64,000 bases of DNA, taken from the NCBI GenBank assembly GCA_016721085.1, contig JADKJI010000003.1, positions 1 through 64,000 of the forward strand. The letters are read 5' to 3'. The translations under genes were made by a program, and so were the position numbers. Each line of letters starts with the position of its first letter. Position 1 is the stretch's first letter. Positions 20,082 through 30,635 of the stretch are shown here, in pieces. The notes under the pieces were generated by a model that searched no databases, had not been told where the DNA came from, and worked only from the letters and a program-made list of their open reading frames with translations. Origin of the DNA: Chitinophagaceae bacterium (GTDB lineage: Bacteria; Bacteroidota; Bacteroidia; Chitinophagales; Chitinophagaceae).

Positions 20082-20912
20082 TTAGTTCGTTTCGAGTTTG
20101 AAGACGATCGGTTGCTTCTTGTAAGATTTCACCTGACGTCCGTTCTGAACGGCTGGAGTCCACTTACCAGATTTTTTGATAACGCGGATGGCTTCGTCTT
20201 TCAGTTCTGAGGGGCCGCTAACGGCTTCCACATCACTCACGTTACCTTCTTTGTCCACAATGAACTGTACTACTACAGTACCTTGTATTTCGTTATCGAT
20301 AGCATCCTGAGGATACTTGAAGTTTTTGTTCAGGTATCTCATCCAGGCACCTGTGCCACCTGGGTATTCAGATTCGATTTCCACCTTAGTGAAGGTTTTA
20401 TCGTAATCTTCTTCGTCTTTCTTAGGAGCTTCAACTACACCTTTACCATCGTCTTGGACAGGAGGGGCTGTTATACCTTCATCCTTGATACCTTCCTGGT
20501 TAACTGTACCGATCTTGGTATCTTCCAGTTTTTCGATTTCTGGTGGTTTCTCGTCTTCCTTCACTTCCTCATCTTTTACGATTTTAGGAGGGGTGAATTT
20601 CGCCATTTCCACTTTTGGTGGTTCTGGTGGTTTTGGAGGAGGAGGTGGTGGCGGTTCGTTACGCTTTTCTTCTGTCTTCACATCTTCCAGCTGAACATCC
20701 TGAACAACCATGTTTTTCTTGGCGTTTTCAGCGATGGTATTAGCAAGGAAATAACCCAGGAAGAGCAGTAAGCAAAAAGCCGCGGTACCGATAAGCGCTA
20801 TGGTTAAACGCTTATTATAGGTTTTGCGCAGTTCGTAAGCGCCATATTCCTTATTTCTTCCTTCGAAGATGATATCCAGGATATCAGCGCTTAAAATTTT
20901 ATTTACTTCCAT
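20082..20912 (-). CDS. tonB: TonB-family energy transducer, paralogue 2
   Basis: The 276-residue protein is a close paralogue of the next gene downstream: it starts with DIIFEGRNKEYGAYELRKTY, has one membrane helix (TIALIGTAAFCLLLFLGYFL), a long Pro/Glu linker (NEPPPPPPPKPPEPPKVEM) and a TonB C-terminal domain with EIESEYPGGTGAWMRYLNKN and VVVQFIVDKEGNVSDVEAVS. It probably spans the periplasm to contact TonB-dependent receptors. It follows the two exbD genes and exbB on the same strand with a 56-base gap, so it is part of that operon and is the likely main partner of this ExbB/ExbD set. Confidence 0.94.
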   Translation of the reverse strand: MEVNKILSADILDIIFEGRNKEYGAYELRKTYNKRLTIALIGTAAFCLLLFLGYFLANTIAENAKKNMVVQDVQLEDVKTEEKRNEPPPPPPPKPPEPPKVEMAKFTPPKIVKDEEVKEDEKPPEIEKLEDTKIGTVNQEGIKDEGITAPPVQDDGKGVVEAPKKDEEDYDKTFTKVEIESEYPGGTGAWMRYLNKNFKYPQDAIDNEIQGTVVVQFIVDKEGNVSDVEAVSGPSELKDEAIRVIKKSGKWTPAVQNGRQVKSYKKQPIVFKLETN

Positions 20913-20968
20913 GTTATGTTATTTGTTATTAAGATGCAGGGAACAATTAAATTCCATACACTCTTTTA

Positions 20969-21511
20969 TTATTTTACTCCACTGGCAGATTCCGTTGCTT
21001 TCATGAGCATGAGCTCAGTTTCGGAGATATCTACCATGGCATAACGTTTTACTTCGTTGATACTCATCTCGTCGAGCAGGTCAACCGTATTCTTGTAGGT
21101 TGATTCTGGTCCTGGCTTAAGTACTACAACAAAATCTTTGGGATCCGTAGCTTTCTTTTTATCAATAATGATAGTACGGATCTCTTTGAAATTGGTGGAT
21201 TTGAAATTGGATCCATCGGGAGCCAATTCTCCTTCGTAGTAGAACACTGCATCATTTTTACTCAACATGATAGTGAGGGCGCCGGAAGCTTTTACTTTGT
21301 TCTGCTCCTCGGGCTTTTCAGTATCCTTGGGCAGGAACAGCTTCATAGCTGTAGGCTGGCTCATCGTTGTTGTAAAGATGAAGAAAGTGATCAGCAGGAA
21401 TCCCAGATCCACCATCGGTGTAAGGTCAACACGCGTAGAAAGTTTTTTCGACTTTTTTACGCCAGGTCCTTTTTTATGTCCACCCCCACCTGAGGTATCC
21501 ATTTCTGCCAT
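20969..21511 (-). CDS. exbD: ExbD/TolR-family biopolymer transport protein, second exbD
   Basis: This 180-residue protein has a basic cytoplasmic start rich in Gly and Lys (GGGGHKKGPGVKKSKKLSTR), then VDLTPMVDLGFLLITFFIFT, the single membrane helix with the conserved aspartate that takes part in proton translocation. The periplasmic part continues with KLFLPKDTEKPEEQNKVKAS and IMLSKNDAVFYYEGELA. It works with ExbB to energise TonB. A gap of 30 bases to the other exbD and 56 bases to tonB indicates one operon. The gene is complete and typical for Bacteroidota, where two exbD genes often follow exbB. Confidence 0.93.
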   Translation of the reverse strand: MAEMDTSGGGGHKKGPGVKKSKKLSTRVDLTPMVDLGFLLITFFIFTTTMSQPTAMKLFLPKDTEKPEEQNKVKASGALTIMLSKNDAVFYYEGELAPDGSNFKSTNFKEIRTIIIDKKKATDPKDFVVVLKPGPESTYKNTVDLLDEMSINEVKRYAMVDISETELMLMKATESASGVK

Positions 21512-21541
21512 ATCGCAAAATTTTAGTGTTTACAATGTTTT

Positions 21542-22216
21542 TTACTCTGCGCCTTCTTTCTTAGCACCGCCTTCCATATTCTTTTTCCATAATTCAGTAC
21601 CGGCAGGAACGTTTTCCGGGTCGGTAATCATCTGGAATTTGAATATTTCATTCTTCTTAAAGGCATCGATTACGCCTTTAAAAGAAGGGTATTTAGCGTT
21701 GTTATCGCCTTTTACCATCAGGTTCATCTTACTTCCGGCGAAACCGGTTTGGGCGGCCCTCATCCATACAATCAACTCATTGTTAAGTGTATCGGTAACA
21801 GGGATGCCTTCAGATTTGTAATCTTTCACCTGATCGGGCGTTAACTGCAGGTAACTTTTCAGTTTAGAGAAAGGTACACCTACAAAAGAATTGGCTCTTT
21901 TAAATGCTGCTTTTTCAGCATCTGTTAGTCCGAGTGACTTAGCCTGATCTACCGCATTGATGATATCCAGCTTTTCAGCTCCATTCTCATCAGATACGGA
22001 GAGATAAACTTTCCCGTCTTTATCCAGTGTAATCATCACAACGTCTTTCTGCTCAGCGGGTTTGGTAGACACCGATTTAGGTGTTACCACCGAAAGGGCC
22101 TCTGAAGGCTTGAACTTTGTGGTGAGGATAAAGAAAGAAAGCAACAGGAAGGCCACGTCGCACATCGCCGTCATATCTATATTGGTACTCTTCCGTGGTA
22201 CTTTAACTTTTGGCAT
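21542..22216 (-). CDS. exbD: ExbD/TolR-family biopolymer transport protein, first exbD
   Basis: The 224-residue protein starts MPKVKVPRKSTNIDMTAMCD, directly entering the membrane helix VAFLLLSFFILTTKFKPSEA with the conserved Asp at its start. The periplasmic domain is longer than in the second ExbD (about 180 residues) and contains DVVMITLDKDGKVYLSVSDE and NLMVKGDNNAKYPSFKGVID, the latter a typical ExbD C-terminal block. It lies between exbB (about 100 bases upstream) and the second exbD. The larger periplasmic domain may give it a different role from its neighbour, such as interaction with peptidoglycan or TonB, but this is inference. Confidence 0.92.
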   Translation of the reverse strand: MPKVKVPRKSTNIDMTAMCDVAFLLLSFFILTTKFKPSEALSVVTPKSVSTKPAEQKDVVMITLDKDGKVYLSVSDENGAEKLDIINAVDQAKSLGLTDAEKAAFKRANSFVGVPFSKLKSYLQLTPDQVKDYKSEGIPVTDTLNNELIVWMRAAQTGFAGSKMNLMVKGDNNAKYPSFKGVIDAFKKNEIFKFQMITDPENVPAGTELWKKNMEGGAKKEGAE

Positions 22217-22315
22217 GATTTCTAAATTTCAATTACTAATTAAGATTCCATTTCCGCCAATTTCCACAAGCCTTTTAGTCCTTTTCAGGAAAATGCGGCT
22301 ATGGACGGGTTTTGC

Positions 22316-23176
22316 TTATTTATATAAAGAAGCAAAACTCTGTGTCAAAGTAAATCCAGATTCATCGATACCGTAAGTGATATGGTCAATTTTGGTAGTG
22401 AAAATGTTATACATGATGATCGCGATAGCTGAAGTACCGATACCAAGGGCTGTGTTATACAGGGCCTCAGAGATACCTTTTGACAATTCAGCAGCAGCAG
22501 CACCACCACCTTCTTCACCGAGGGCAGAGAACGATTTGATCATACCCAATACCGTTCCTAACAGACCCATCAGGGTTGCAACAGAAGCGATAGTAGATAA
22601 GAACACCAGGTTTTTCTCCAGCATCGGCAGTTCAAGAGCTGTAGCTTCTTCAACTTCTTTTTGGATATTCAACACTTTCTGTTCTGTTTCCAGTTCAGTG
22701 TTTGTGATCATTTCTTTGTATTTGCGCAGACCGGCTTTCATTACATTACCTACGCTACCTTTTTGCTTGTCGCACTCAGCAATAGCCTGATCAACATTTT
22801 TGTTAGCCAGGTGATACTGTACTTTGCGGATGAACTCAGCGATGTTACCGCTACCGGTAGCTTTGCTGATAGTGAGCAAACGCTCAATAACGAATACAAC
22901 TACAACGAGGAAAGAAGCAAGGAGGATCGGAACGATGATACCACCTTCATACATTTTAACTAAACCGCCTTTTGGACCTTTGTGATTTGGCCAGAAACCA
23001 CCTGCTTTATCAGGATTGGTGAAGTTGTCGTCAGCGCCCAGTACGAAACGCCAGATGATAAATCCGACAAGGATACATACTACAGGGGCAATCCATGAGA
23101 TCGCGTTACTCTTTTTCTTGGGTTGAACAGATGTACTACTCTTTGAAGCAGTAGCAGTTGGTTTTGTTTCAGCCAT
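22316..23176 (-). CDS. exbB: MotA/TolQ/ExbB proton channel protein
   Basis: The 286-residue protein has an extended N-terminus with the membrane helix ISWIAPVVCILVGFIIWRFV, a periplasmic loop, a second helix GGIIVPILLASFLVVVVFVI, a cytoplasmic domain with VEEATALELPMLEKNLVFLS and the TolQ/ExbB signature VATLMGLLGTVLGMIKSFSA followed by GISEALYNTALGIGTSAIAI. It forms the proton channel that powers TonB. It is the first gene of a leftward operon with two exbD and two tonB genes. Upstream lies a 300-base divergent spacer shared with the metalloprotease; TAATTTTG on the minus strand at about 23225 is a candidate -7 element. Confidence 0.95.
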   Translation of the reverse strand: MAETKPTATASKSSTSVQPKKKSNAISWIAPVVCILVGFIIWRFVLGADDNFTNPDKAGGFWPNHKGPKGGLVKMYEGGIIVPILLASFLVVVVFVIERLLTISKATGSGNIAEFIRKVQYHLANKNVDQAIAECDKQKGSVGNVMKAGLRKYKEMITNTELETEQKVLNIQKEVEEATALELPMLEKNLVFLSTIASVATLMGLLGTVLGMIKSFSALGEEGGGAAAAELSKGISEALYNTALGIGTSAIAIIMYNIFTTKIDHITYGIDESGFTLTQSFASLYK

Positions 23177-23480
23177 GATCGTTTGTTTTTAGTGTTTTGA
23201 GAATTTAAACTATGTTTCAAAATTAAAGAGCTCACAATTCTACATAAAAAACCAGTTACCCTTGCTAAAAAAGCAGGAAATTTTTTATGGGGCTCACAAG
23301 ATAAGGAAATTCGTAAAAAACAGGGTGCTAAAAATAAGGGAAATGCCTGATATAAAACATACCATTTATACACTTAATAGTTTGTTTATACCCGAACAAT
23401 GCCGATGCTAATATTCATGCAAACCTTTGCGCTCCTCTTTCCCGTTTTCCTTATCTTCATCCACTAAATTTTTTTTAACC

Positions 23481-26027
23481 ATGTACAGAACTACCTGCTT
23501 CGCTAAAGGTTTGTCGACCTTGGTGCTGGTTTCTCTGGTAAGTGTAGCTTCAATGGCGCAACGCCCAACAGCTCCCCCTACTGGTGGAAATGGAACACCG
23601 GGTTCACAACCCCCAACCCCTCCGGCCGCTGCCCAAAACCCGGCCCGAAACCGTATAAAGATGTCATCACCGACAAAGCTCAAACCCGCAAGGGATTGTT
23701 TGCTGTCCACAAAATTGAAGACAAATGGTTTTTTGAAATCGGTGACTCATTGCTTGGACGTGATATCCTGGTAGTAAACCGCATCTCAAAAGCCCCTATC
23801 GATACCCGTAACGGTTTCTTCGGATATGCAGGTGACGAAATCAATGAAAACGTAGTCCGCTTCGAAAAAGGTCCAAATAATAAGATCTTCCTTCGTAATC
23901 TCTCTTTCTCTGTTTATACTAAGGATTCTACTAAACCAATGTATAAAACAGTTCAAAACTCGAATATCCAACCTATCTCTGCTGCCTTTGACATCAAAGC
24001 CTTTTCTAAAGACAGTACCGGATCTGTTATTGACCTTACCGACTATATCAATGGCGATAATGATATCCTCTTTTCGCTTCTTTCTTTAAACCTTCCTCAG
24101 GATCGGTGGGGTTCAAGCAGATAAGTCCTACATAGTTGATGTAAAATCTTTCCCAATAAATACTGAAATCCGTACTGTAAAAACCTACGGTAAGATGCCT
24201 GCTCCGGGTCTTCCTGGACAAGCGCCTTCAGGACCAACAGGTAATGCAACATTTGAACTGAACAGTTCTATGATGCTTTTGCCAAAAAATCCGATGAAAG
24301 CCCGCTACTATGATGACAGAGTTGCATATTTCACCACAGAATACACAGATTTTGATGCGGATCCACAAGGTGTAAAGGATATCAGCATGGTTACCCGCTG
24401 GAAACTGGAGCCGAAAGACGAGGATATGGAGAAATTTAAGCGTGGTGAACTGGTAGAGCCTAAAAAGCCTATTATATATTATATAGACCCTGCAACCCCT
24501 GCTAAATGGGTTACATACCTTATTCAGGGTGTTAACGACTGGCAGAAAGCCTTCGAAAAAGCCGGTTTCAAGAATGCTATCATGGCAAAACTGCCTCCTA
24601 CAAAGCAGGAAGACAGTACCTGGAGCCTTGAAGATGCCCGCTATTCAGCCATCGTTTATAAGCCATCAGACATTCCAAATGCCAGCGGTCCTCATATTCA
24701 TGACCCCCGCAGCGGTGAAATCCTGGAGTCTCATATCAACTGGTACCATAATGTAATGCGCCTCTTGCGCAACTGGTATCTTATCCAGGCATCTCCTAGT
24801 GATCCAAAGGCCCGTAACGCTCATTTCGATGACGAACTGATGGGTCAGTTGATCCGTTTTGTTTCTTCGCATGAGGTTGGCCATACCCTTGGTCTTCCAC
24901 ATAACATGGGTTCTTCTTCTGCAGTTCCTGTAGAGAAACTCCGTGATAAAGCATGGGTGGAAGCAAATGGTCACACTCCATCTATTATGGACTATGCCCG
25001 TTTCAACTATGTAGCTCAGCCTGAAGATAATATTGCCCCTGCAGGATTGTATCCCCGTATCGGAGATTACGATCTGTGGTCAATCGAATGGGGTTACAGA
25101 CCAATCTATGGACAAACTGAAGAGCAGGAAAAACAAACCCTCAATGATTGGGTAAAAGCGCGTTTCTCTAATAACCGTATGCGCTTCCTTCATCAAGATG
25201 GTATTGATCCCCGCGCTCAAACAGAGTGTATTGGTGATAACAATATGAAAGCTGGTGAATATGGTATCAAGAACCTGAAATGGATGATGCCAAAAATTGC
25301 AGGCTGGGTAAATGAAAAAGGTGAGAACTACGAGAACCTTACTGAAATCTATGGGGAAGTATTGAACCAATTCAGCAGGTACAACGGACATGTTGTAACT
25401 AATGTGGGTGGTATCTTCACTGATTATAAAACAACTGATCAGGATGGTGCTGTTTATACTGTTGTTCCAAAGGCGCAACAAAAAGAAGCAGTAGCTTTCT
25501 TGCAGAAACAACTTTTCGAAACACCTACATGGTTGCTCGATAAGACGATTCTGGAAAAGACCACTCTTCCTGTAAGCGACCGTATAAGCCAATTACAAGA
25601 CCAGTTCCTTGGTTCTTTATTAAACTCTGCCCGTTTGCAACGTCTGGTTTCATCTACTAACCGTGATGCAGCAAATGCCTATCGTTTAGATGAATTCATG
25701 GATGATCTGAAAAAAGGTATCTGGAGTGAATTAGCTACTAAGAAGCCAATTGATAACTACCGTCGTAACCTTCAGAAAGCTTATGTTGAAAGGCTTGGAG
25801 CAATTGTGGCTCCACCGGCATCTGCTTTACCAGGTGGTATCACTATCAGCATCGGTGGACCAGCAGCTGATCCTAAAAAATCTGATATCATGTCAGTTGC
25901 AAAAGGAAACCTTCGTTCTTTAAAAGCTGAAATAGCTGCTGCTATTCCTGCTACAACCGATAAACTCAGCAAACTGCATTTGCAGGATTTGAATGAGCGT
26001 ATCGACAGGATATTGAATCCTAGATAA
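23481..26027 (+). CDS. Secreted zinc-dependent metalloprotease (HEXXH, metzincin-like), two frameshifts
   Basis: After a signal peptide (LSTLVLVSLVSVASMAQ) and a Pro/Gly-rich linker comes KPYKDVITDKAQTRKGLFAV, the start of the DUF5117-like domain seen in this family. The protease part has HEVGHTLGLPHN, an HEXXHXXGXXH zinc site, and the Met-turn SIMDYARFNY about 60 residues later. The C-terminal 300 residues form the DUF4953-type region. The frame shifts near 23640 and 24105; the piece 24195-26027 is intact. Whether these are real or consensus errors is open, but motif conservation favours an active gene. Exported, likely to the periplasm or cell surface; substrate unknown. A terminator follows. 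Confidence 0.82.
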
Positions 26028-26047
26028 TAAGTACTGTATATAGTTAG

Positions 26048-26077
26048 AAAGGCGATCTGTTTTCAGGTCGCCTTTTT
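26048..26077 (+). terminator. Rho-independent terminator after the metalloprotease
   Basis: AAAGGCGATCTG-TTTT-CAGGTCGCCTTT forms a 12-bp stem with one G-T pair and is followed by a T run. It starts 21 bases after the metalloprotease stop codon. Confidence 0.8.
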
Positions 26078-26078
26078 T

Positions 26079-26114
26079 AATTTGAAAATTTGATGATTTG
26101 AAAATTTGAAAATA
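26079..26114. repeat. Family A repeat (AATTTGAAAATTTGATGATTTG)
   Basis: Tandem imperfect units of ATTTGAAA directly follow the terminator T run. The same family recurs in complex I spacers near 32.9, 41.0, 41.7, 41.8, 42.4 and 42.5 kb and at 52.6 kb. Confidence 0.75.
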
Positions 26115-26128
26115 ATACAAATACATTT

Positions 26129-26187
26129 TACCGCAGAGACGCGGAGACGCAGGGGGAAATTCCTCTGCGCCTCCGCGTCTCTGCGGT
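26129..26187. repeat. Family F hairpin repeat, copy 2 (complete)
   Basis: Left arm TACCGCAGAGACGCGGAGAC and right arm complementary to it (ending CTCTGCGGT) are separated by a loop of about ten bases; one arm position differs (GCGCCTCC instead of GCGTCTCC). It sits between two convergent genes, the metalloprotease and the permease. Confidence 0.9.
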
Positions 26188-26261
26188 GAAAAAAATAAAC
26201 CTAAATTATTACACTCTACTTTTGGAAAATACTAATTGCACAGATAATCCTTACGTCGTTC

Positions 26262-26311
26262 CCAACTTAAAACTTACTACTTAAAACTTATAACGTACAA
26301 CGTAAAACTTA
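26262..26311. repeat. Family E repeat (CAACTTAAAACTTACTAC units)
   Basis: Imperfect units of AACTTAAAACTTA, ACGTACAACGTAAAACTTAC lie here. On the minus strand the repeat begins with the TAA stop of the permease gene (GAG TAA GTTTTACGTT), so the stop codon lies at or in the repeat boundary. The same family is at 38.50-38.57 kb. Confidence 0.7.
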
Positions 26312-27588
26312 CTCATACCTCAGCGCCTCAATAGGATTCAACCTCGACGCTTTGATTGCAGGATAAAGACCTGCGAGTAAACCGGTAAGTGAGCAGATAA
26401 TGATACCGGCAATAATCCATCCCCATGGAATAAGGAAGCTGGTAGATAAAAGTAAGCCCACAACATTACCGAGGGCGATACCTAATATGATTCCGATTAC
26501 GGCACCAATCATACTGATAATGATGGCTTCGTTGAGGAATTGACTTCGAACGCTGTCTTTCTTGCCTCCTATGGCTTTGATAAGACCAATCTCTTTTGTC
26601 CTTTCGGTTACAGACACCAGCATGATATTCATTAAGCCAATGGCTGCACCCAATAGAGTGATGATACCGATAACTACTGCGGCAATAGAGATAAAACTAA
26701 GGTTACGTAAAAGCATTTCAACAAAACTATCACTCTTGTCGATTGCGAAATTATCTTCTTCAATGGTAGTAAGCTTCCTTACAGGCCTGAACGTACCAGA
26801 AGCCTGACTGATAGCTCCGTCCATCATCTTGAGGTCGGCTACTTTCACTTGTATATTGAAAGAAGCATTGGGATTGGAATTGAAAAACCTTCTTACATTA
26901 TTATAGGATGAAATAATTGTGTTATCCCAACTCATTCCCAGCGTAGACCCTTTAGGATTCAAGGTACCAATGACCCTGAAAGGGATATTATTGATCTTGA
27001 TGATTTTATCTATGGGGAGCTCAAGATTGTCACCGAAGAATTTCTTAGCAACATCTTTACCTATTATACAAACATTTCTTCCTGTGGAAACATCAAAGGG
27101 GTAAGGCTTCTTCCATAAGCAATCGTAAAACCATTCTGCTCTACAAAGTTTTCGTCGCCACCAAATACCCTAACAGTAGGGTTTGTTTTCAAACTTCCAA
27201 AAGACACAACAGCATCACGTATACCAAATAAAACCAGACTCACTTTTGCAGGGAACTGGTAATTTTCTTTAAAAGATTCTGCCTGGAATTTTGTGATAGG
27301 CTTATTAAGGTTTGATTTCTTTTCTTTCTTCTGGCCTTTTTTTTCTTTTTTAATTTCATTGTTACCACCGCCAAAGCCGAATCTAGGTTCTTTAAAACGG
27401 ATGGTGAATCCGTTAGACCCCATGGAAGAAAAGCTTTCTGTGAATTTTTGAGTAACTGCTTCGAGGGCAGTATTGATACCTACCAATGCCATAATACCAA
27501 ATGCGATGATGGCAATTGTTAAACTGGAACGCAGCTTATTACCGCGTACGGTGCGCATAGCGAGGGTAAAAGTATCACTGTAAGCCAT
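26309..27588 (-). CDS. MacB-like ABC transporter permease, one frameshift
   Basis: From 27588 the protein starts MAYSDTFTLAMRTVRGNKLR followed by the first helix (SLTIAIIAFGIMALVGINTA), the MacB N-terminal pattern. A periplasmic domain of about 230 residues contains a Lys-rich insert (KKEKKGQKKEKKSNLNK). The frame shifts near 27085 at the VCIIG motif, and the second part includes AAIGLMNIMLVSVTERTKEI GLIKAIGGKK in the FtsX core and three C-terminal helices ending NPIEALRYE. It would be an inner-membrane permease for export of a lipoprotein, peptide or drug; no ATPase gene adjoins. The frameshift may be a consensus error. Confidence 0.82.
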
Positions 27589-27666
27589 AAGGCTAAGTTA
27601 CACATTCCATTAAAGCAGAATGCGACGATTTTATGAGTGGTAAACAGGCCTGATTCCTGTAAAAAA

Positions 27667-29052
27667 TCAGATGGTAAAAAAGTAAAGGGTATCTATCAGC
27701 CATTGGGGGAAAAGGCCCAACAGGATGATTCCCACGGCAGTAGCTATAAGAAGTCCTTTAAATACCGGACTAACTTCAATTTCAGTGGCATCCTGGCTTT
27801 CTCTTAAATACATTGCCTGAATTACCCTGAAATAGTAATAGACACTTATAACAGCACAAAGAACAGCTAATATCACCAGCCACATCACTTTCCCGTTTTC
27901 AACGGCTGCAGAAAGCATATAAAGCTTACCCATGAATCCGGCCGTGCCTGGAATACCTGCCAGGGAAAGGAGGAAGATAGTGGTTGTAGCTGCCAGCACT
28001 GGCTGGCGCTTTGCCAAACCATTAAAGCCCTCAAAAGTATAATCCTTCATTTTCAGCAGTACAGCGAAAATACCGATGGTGGCGAGGCTATAAGCGGCTG
28101 TATAAAAGAAAAGACCCTCATTCCCTTTCTGGCTTAATGATACGATCGCCAAAAGCATAAATCCTGCCTGGGCTATACTTGAATAGGCCAGCATCCTTTT
28201 TACGCTCTGTTGGAAAACAGCTGTGATATTACCAAAAAGCAAAGTAGAAGCAGTAATAATAGCCACAGCCAGTTGCCAATGAGGATGCATGGATCCGAAC
28301 CCTGTCTGGAAAAGACGGATGAAAGCGATAAACCCAGCCCCTTTCACCACGGTGGCCATATAAGAAGTAAATACAGTTGGTGCTCCATCATACACATCTG
28401 GTGTCCAGAAATGGAAAGGAGCAGCCGAAACTTTAAAGGACATGGAGAAAAGCAATAAGAGCATACCAGCCCCCATCAAAGGATTGATAGCCTCATTCCC
28501 CAGAGAAATAGCATGCAGGAAGAAACTGCCTTTAGCCCCATAAATAAGAGCAATACCCATCAGCATTAATCCTGTTGAAAATGCCCCCATCAATAAATAT
28601 TTCAAAGATGCTTCATTGCTCTTTAAATTTCGCTTGTCGCTACCAGTAAGTATGTACAATGGGATAGAGATGATCTCAATACCCAGGAAAAGCATCAGTA
28701 GTGTATTGTAAGAAGTAACAAGGCTGATACCGCAACTGATGAAGAAAATCAATGCGAAATATTCTGCAAAATGGTTCCCTACTTTTTCAAAATCGCGTCC
28801 GGACAAAAGGAAATAGACCAGGGTAGCTCCAAAAGCAACGGCATTGAATAGTAAGCCGAAGTTTTCGAATACGAGCATCTCATGCACATTTACTTTAAAC
28901 AGATGTACATTATAGATGTCGAGCAGGTTTACTGTAAAAAGAAGCGCCATACCGAAAATGGCTACTGCGCGCACAATATTCTTGTTGCTGGTGAACAAAC
29001 CAGAAAACATCATCACTACTCCCCAGATGGCCGATAAAACTATTGCATTCAT
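27667..29052 (-). CDS. nuoN: NADH-quinone oxidoreductase subunit N
   Basis: The 461-residue protein consists almost entirely of membrane helices, about 14, with the antiporter-like core of complex I: GTLVYFLLSGRDFEKVGN, LLMLFLGIEIISIPLYILTG containing the conserved Glu, SMSFKVSAAPFHFWTPDVYD with the proton-channel Lys and the conserved HFW-PDVYDGAP motif, and AYSSIAQAGFMLLAIVS. It forms one of three proton-pumping modules in the membrane arm. It is the last gene of the leftward nuoA-N locus, 21 bases after nuoM. Intact and normal in length. Confidence 0.96.
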   Translation of the reverse strand: MNAIVLSAIWGVVMMFSGLFTSNKNIVRAVAIFGMALLFTVNLLDIYNVHLFKVNVHEMLVFENFGLLFNAVAFGATLVYFLLSGRDFEKVGNHFAEYFALIFFISCGISLVTSYNTLLMLFLGIEIISIPLYILTGSDKRNLKSNEASLKYLLMGAFSTGLMLMGIALIYGAKGSFFLHAISLGNEAINPLMGAGMLLLLFSMSFKVSAAPFHFWTPDVYDGAPTVFTSYMATVVKGAGFIAFIRLFQTGFGSMHPHWQLAVAIITASTLLFGNITAVFQQSVKRMLAYSSIAQAGFMLLAIVSLSQKGNEGLFFYTAAYSLATIGIFAVLLKMKDYTFEGFNGLAKRQPVLAATTTIFLLSLAGIPGTAGFMGKLYMLSAAVENGKVMWLVILAVLCAVISVYYYFRVIQAMYLRESQDATEIEVSPVFKGLLIATAVGIILLGLFPQWLIDTLYFFTI

Positions 29053-29073
29053 AAATTAATATAATCGCTTTAC

Positions 29074-30542
29074 TTAAGGATGTTTAGTGATCATTTTGCT
29101 AAGGATTGAGTTTACCGTTCCTTCGGTAAGGTTCAATATAGGCTGAGGATAAACACCCAGCACTATTATCAGCACCACAATCACCGCCAGTACCCATTTT
29201 TCATTTGGACGAATATCGGTAGCCGCAGCAGTTACACTATTGGTATTTCCAAAGAACACCTTCTGGATCATATTGAGGGTGTAGATAGCCGATAGTATGA
29301 TACTGATACCTGCAACAACCGTATATATATAATTAAACTGAGAAACATTGGATGTGAATACGCCTGTAAACATCAGAAACTCCCCGATGAATGCATTCGT
29401 TAACGGCAAGGCCACATTCGCCAATGCAATCACTACAAAGAGTATTGCCAGTCCTGGAGCTTTCTGTGCCAATCCGCCAAGCTCAGACATTTTGCGTGTA
29501 TGATATTTTCTTTCGATTATTTCCACTACTATCCACATACCGATGATATTGATACCATGGTTGAACATTTGAATCATCACACCTTGCATACCTGCATTGG
29601 TGGTGGAGAATATGGCCAGGTTCATCAATCCTATGTGAGCAATGGAAGAATAAGCTATTAATCGTTTCATATCATCCTGTTGCATTGCAAGCAAGGATGC
29701 ATAGATCATACCTACCATCGATAAGAAGGCAACTGTATCACCCCATCCCCATAAACCACCAGGTACAATTGGAGCCAGCCACCTTATAACCGCAAATACA
29801 CCCATCTTAACCATGATACCGCTAAGTACCATTGTTGTAGCTGTTGGTGATTGTTCGTAGGTATCTGGCTGCCAGGTATGGAAAGGGAACAATGGCATTT
29901 TGATAGCGAAAGCAATGAACAACATCCAGAATAACCAGCTTTGCTGATCGGGTTTCAGGCTAAGTTCATAAAATGATTTGAGTGCAAATGAATGATCGCC
30001 TGGTGTCTGGAAATAAATATAGATCAGCGCCACCAGCATTAACAGGGAACCTAAGAAAGTATAGATGAAAAATTTAAAGGTAACTGCGATTCTCTTTTCA
30101 CCACCCCAGGTAGAACAGAGGAAATAAGCTGGAATCAATGCGAGTTCCCAGAAGAAATAAAACAATAAGGCATCAGTAGCCAGGAACACTCCCATCAAAC
30201 CTGCCTGCGATAAAAGCATGAAGGCATAAAAACGATTGGCATTTGGGTAAGTGGTATTCCAGGTGGCAATAAATATCAATGGGAATGCTAATGCTGTAAG
30301 AAGACAAAGCAACTGTCCCATACCGTCTAAGGTTACAGTAAACCGACTTCCTAAGGCCGGGAGCCATTCCGCATCGAACGATAAGTTTGCTGCATCTTTG
30401 CAAATGTCAATCCAGCTACAGATACCACGAGGGTAGCTACAACCGCAACCAAAGATCCTAGGCGGGCACTGCTATCTTTTTTGATAAAGAAAGTCAGCAG
30501 ACCGCTCACTAATGGAATCAGAATTAATAAAACAGGTATCAT
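29074..30542 (-). CDS. nuoM: NADH-quinone oxidoreductase subunit M, one frameshift
   Basis: ATG 30542 gives MIPVLLILIPLVSGLLTFFI and TLVVSVAGLTFAKMQQ; a one-base shift near 30395 then continues as LSFDAEWLPALGSRFTVTLD GMGQLLCLL to the stop at 29074. The main part shows FYFFWELALIPAYFLCSTWG with the conserved Glu, MPLFPFHTWQPDTYEQSPT, and KRLIAYSSIAHIGLMNLAIF, all signatures of the complex I proton-pump subunit. The gene is about 490 codons, as usual. Since complex I is otherwise complete, the shift (a missing base in GCAGCAAACTTATC) is probably a sequence error. nuoN follows by 21 bases. Confidence 0.92.
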
Positions 30543-30635
30543 GCCCAAAACCGCCTGAGGCGAACTATTTTATGAACAAATTGGTTTATCTACTATGGGT
30601 TACTACACTATCCTCTCACTTATCTCCCACTTAAA

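Noticed and set aside
20283..20771. Long plus-strand open frame opposite tonB paralogue 2
   Set aside because: Composition (Phe/Trp-rich) is that of the antisense of a Pro/Glu/Lys-rich protein; it is a shadow.
30390..30400. Programmed frameshift in nuoM
   Set aside because: No slippery sequence or downstream structure visible; a single missing base in a simple context fits a sequence error better.
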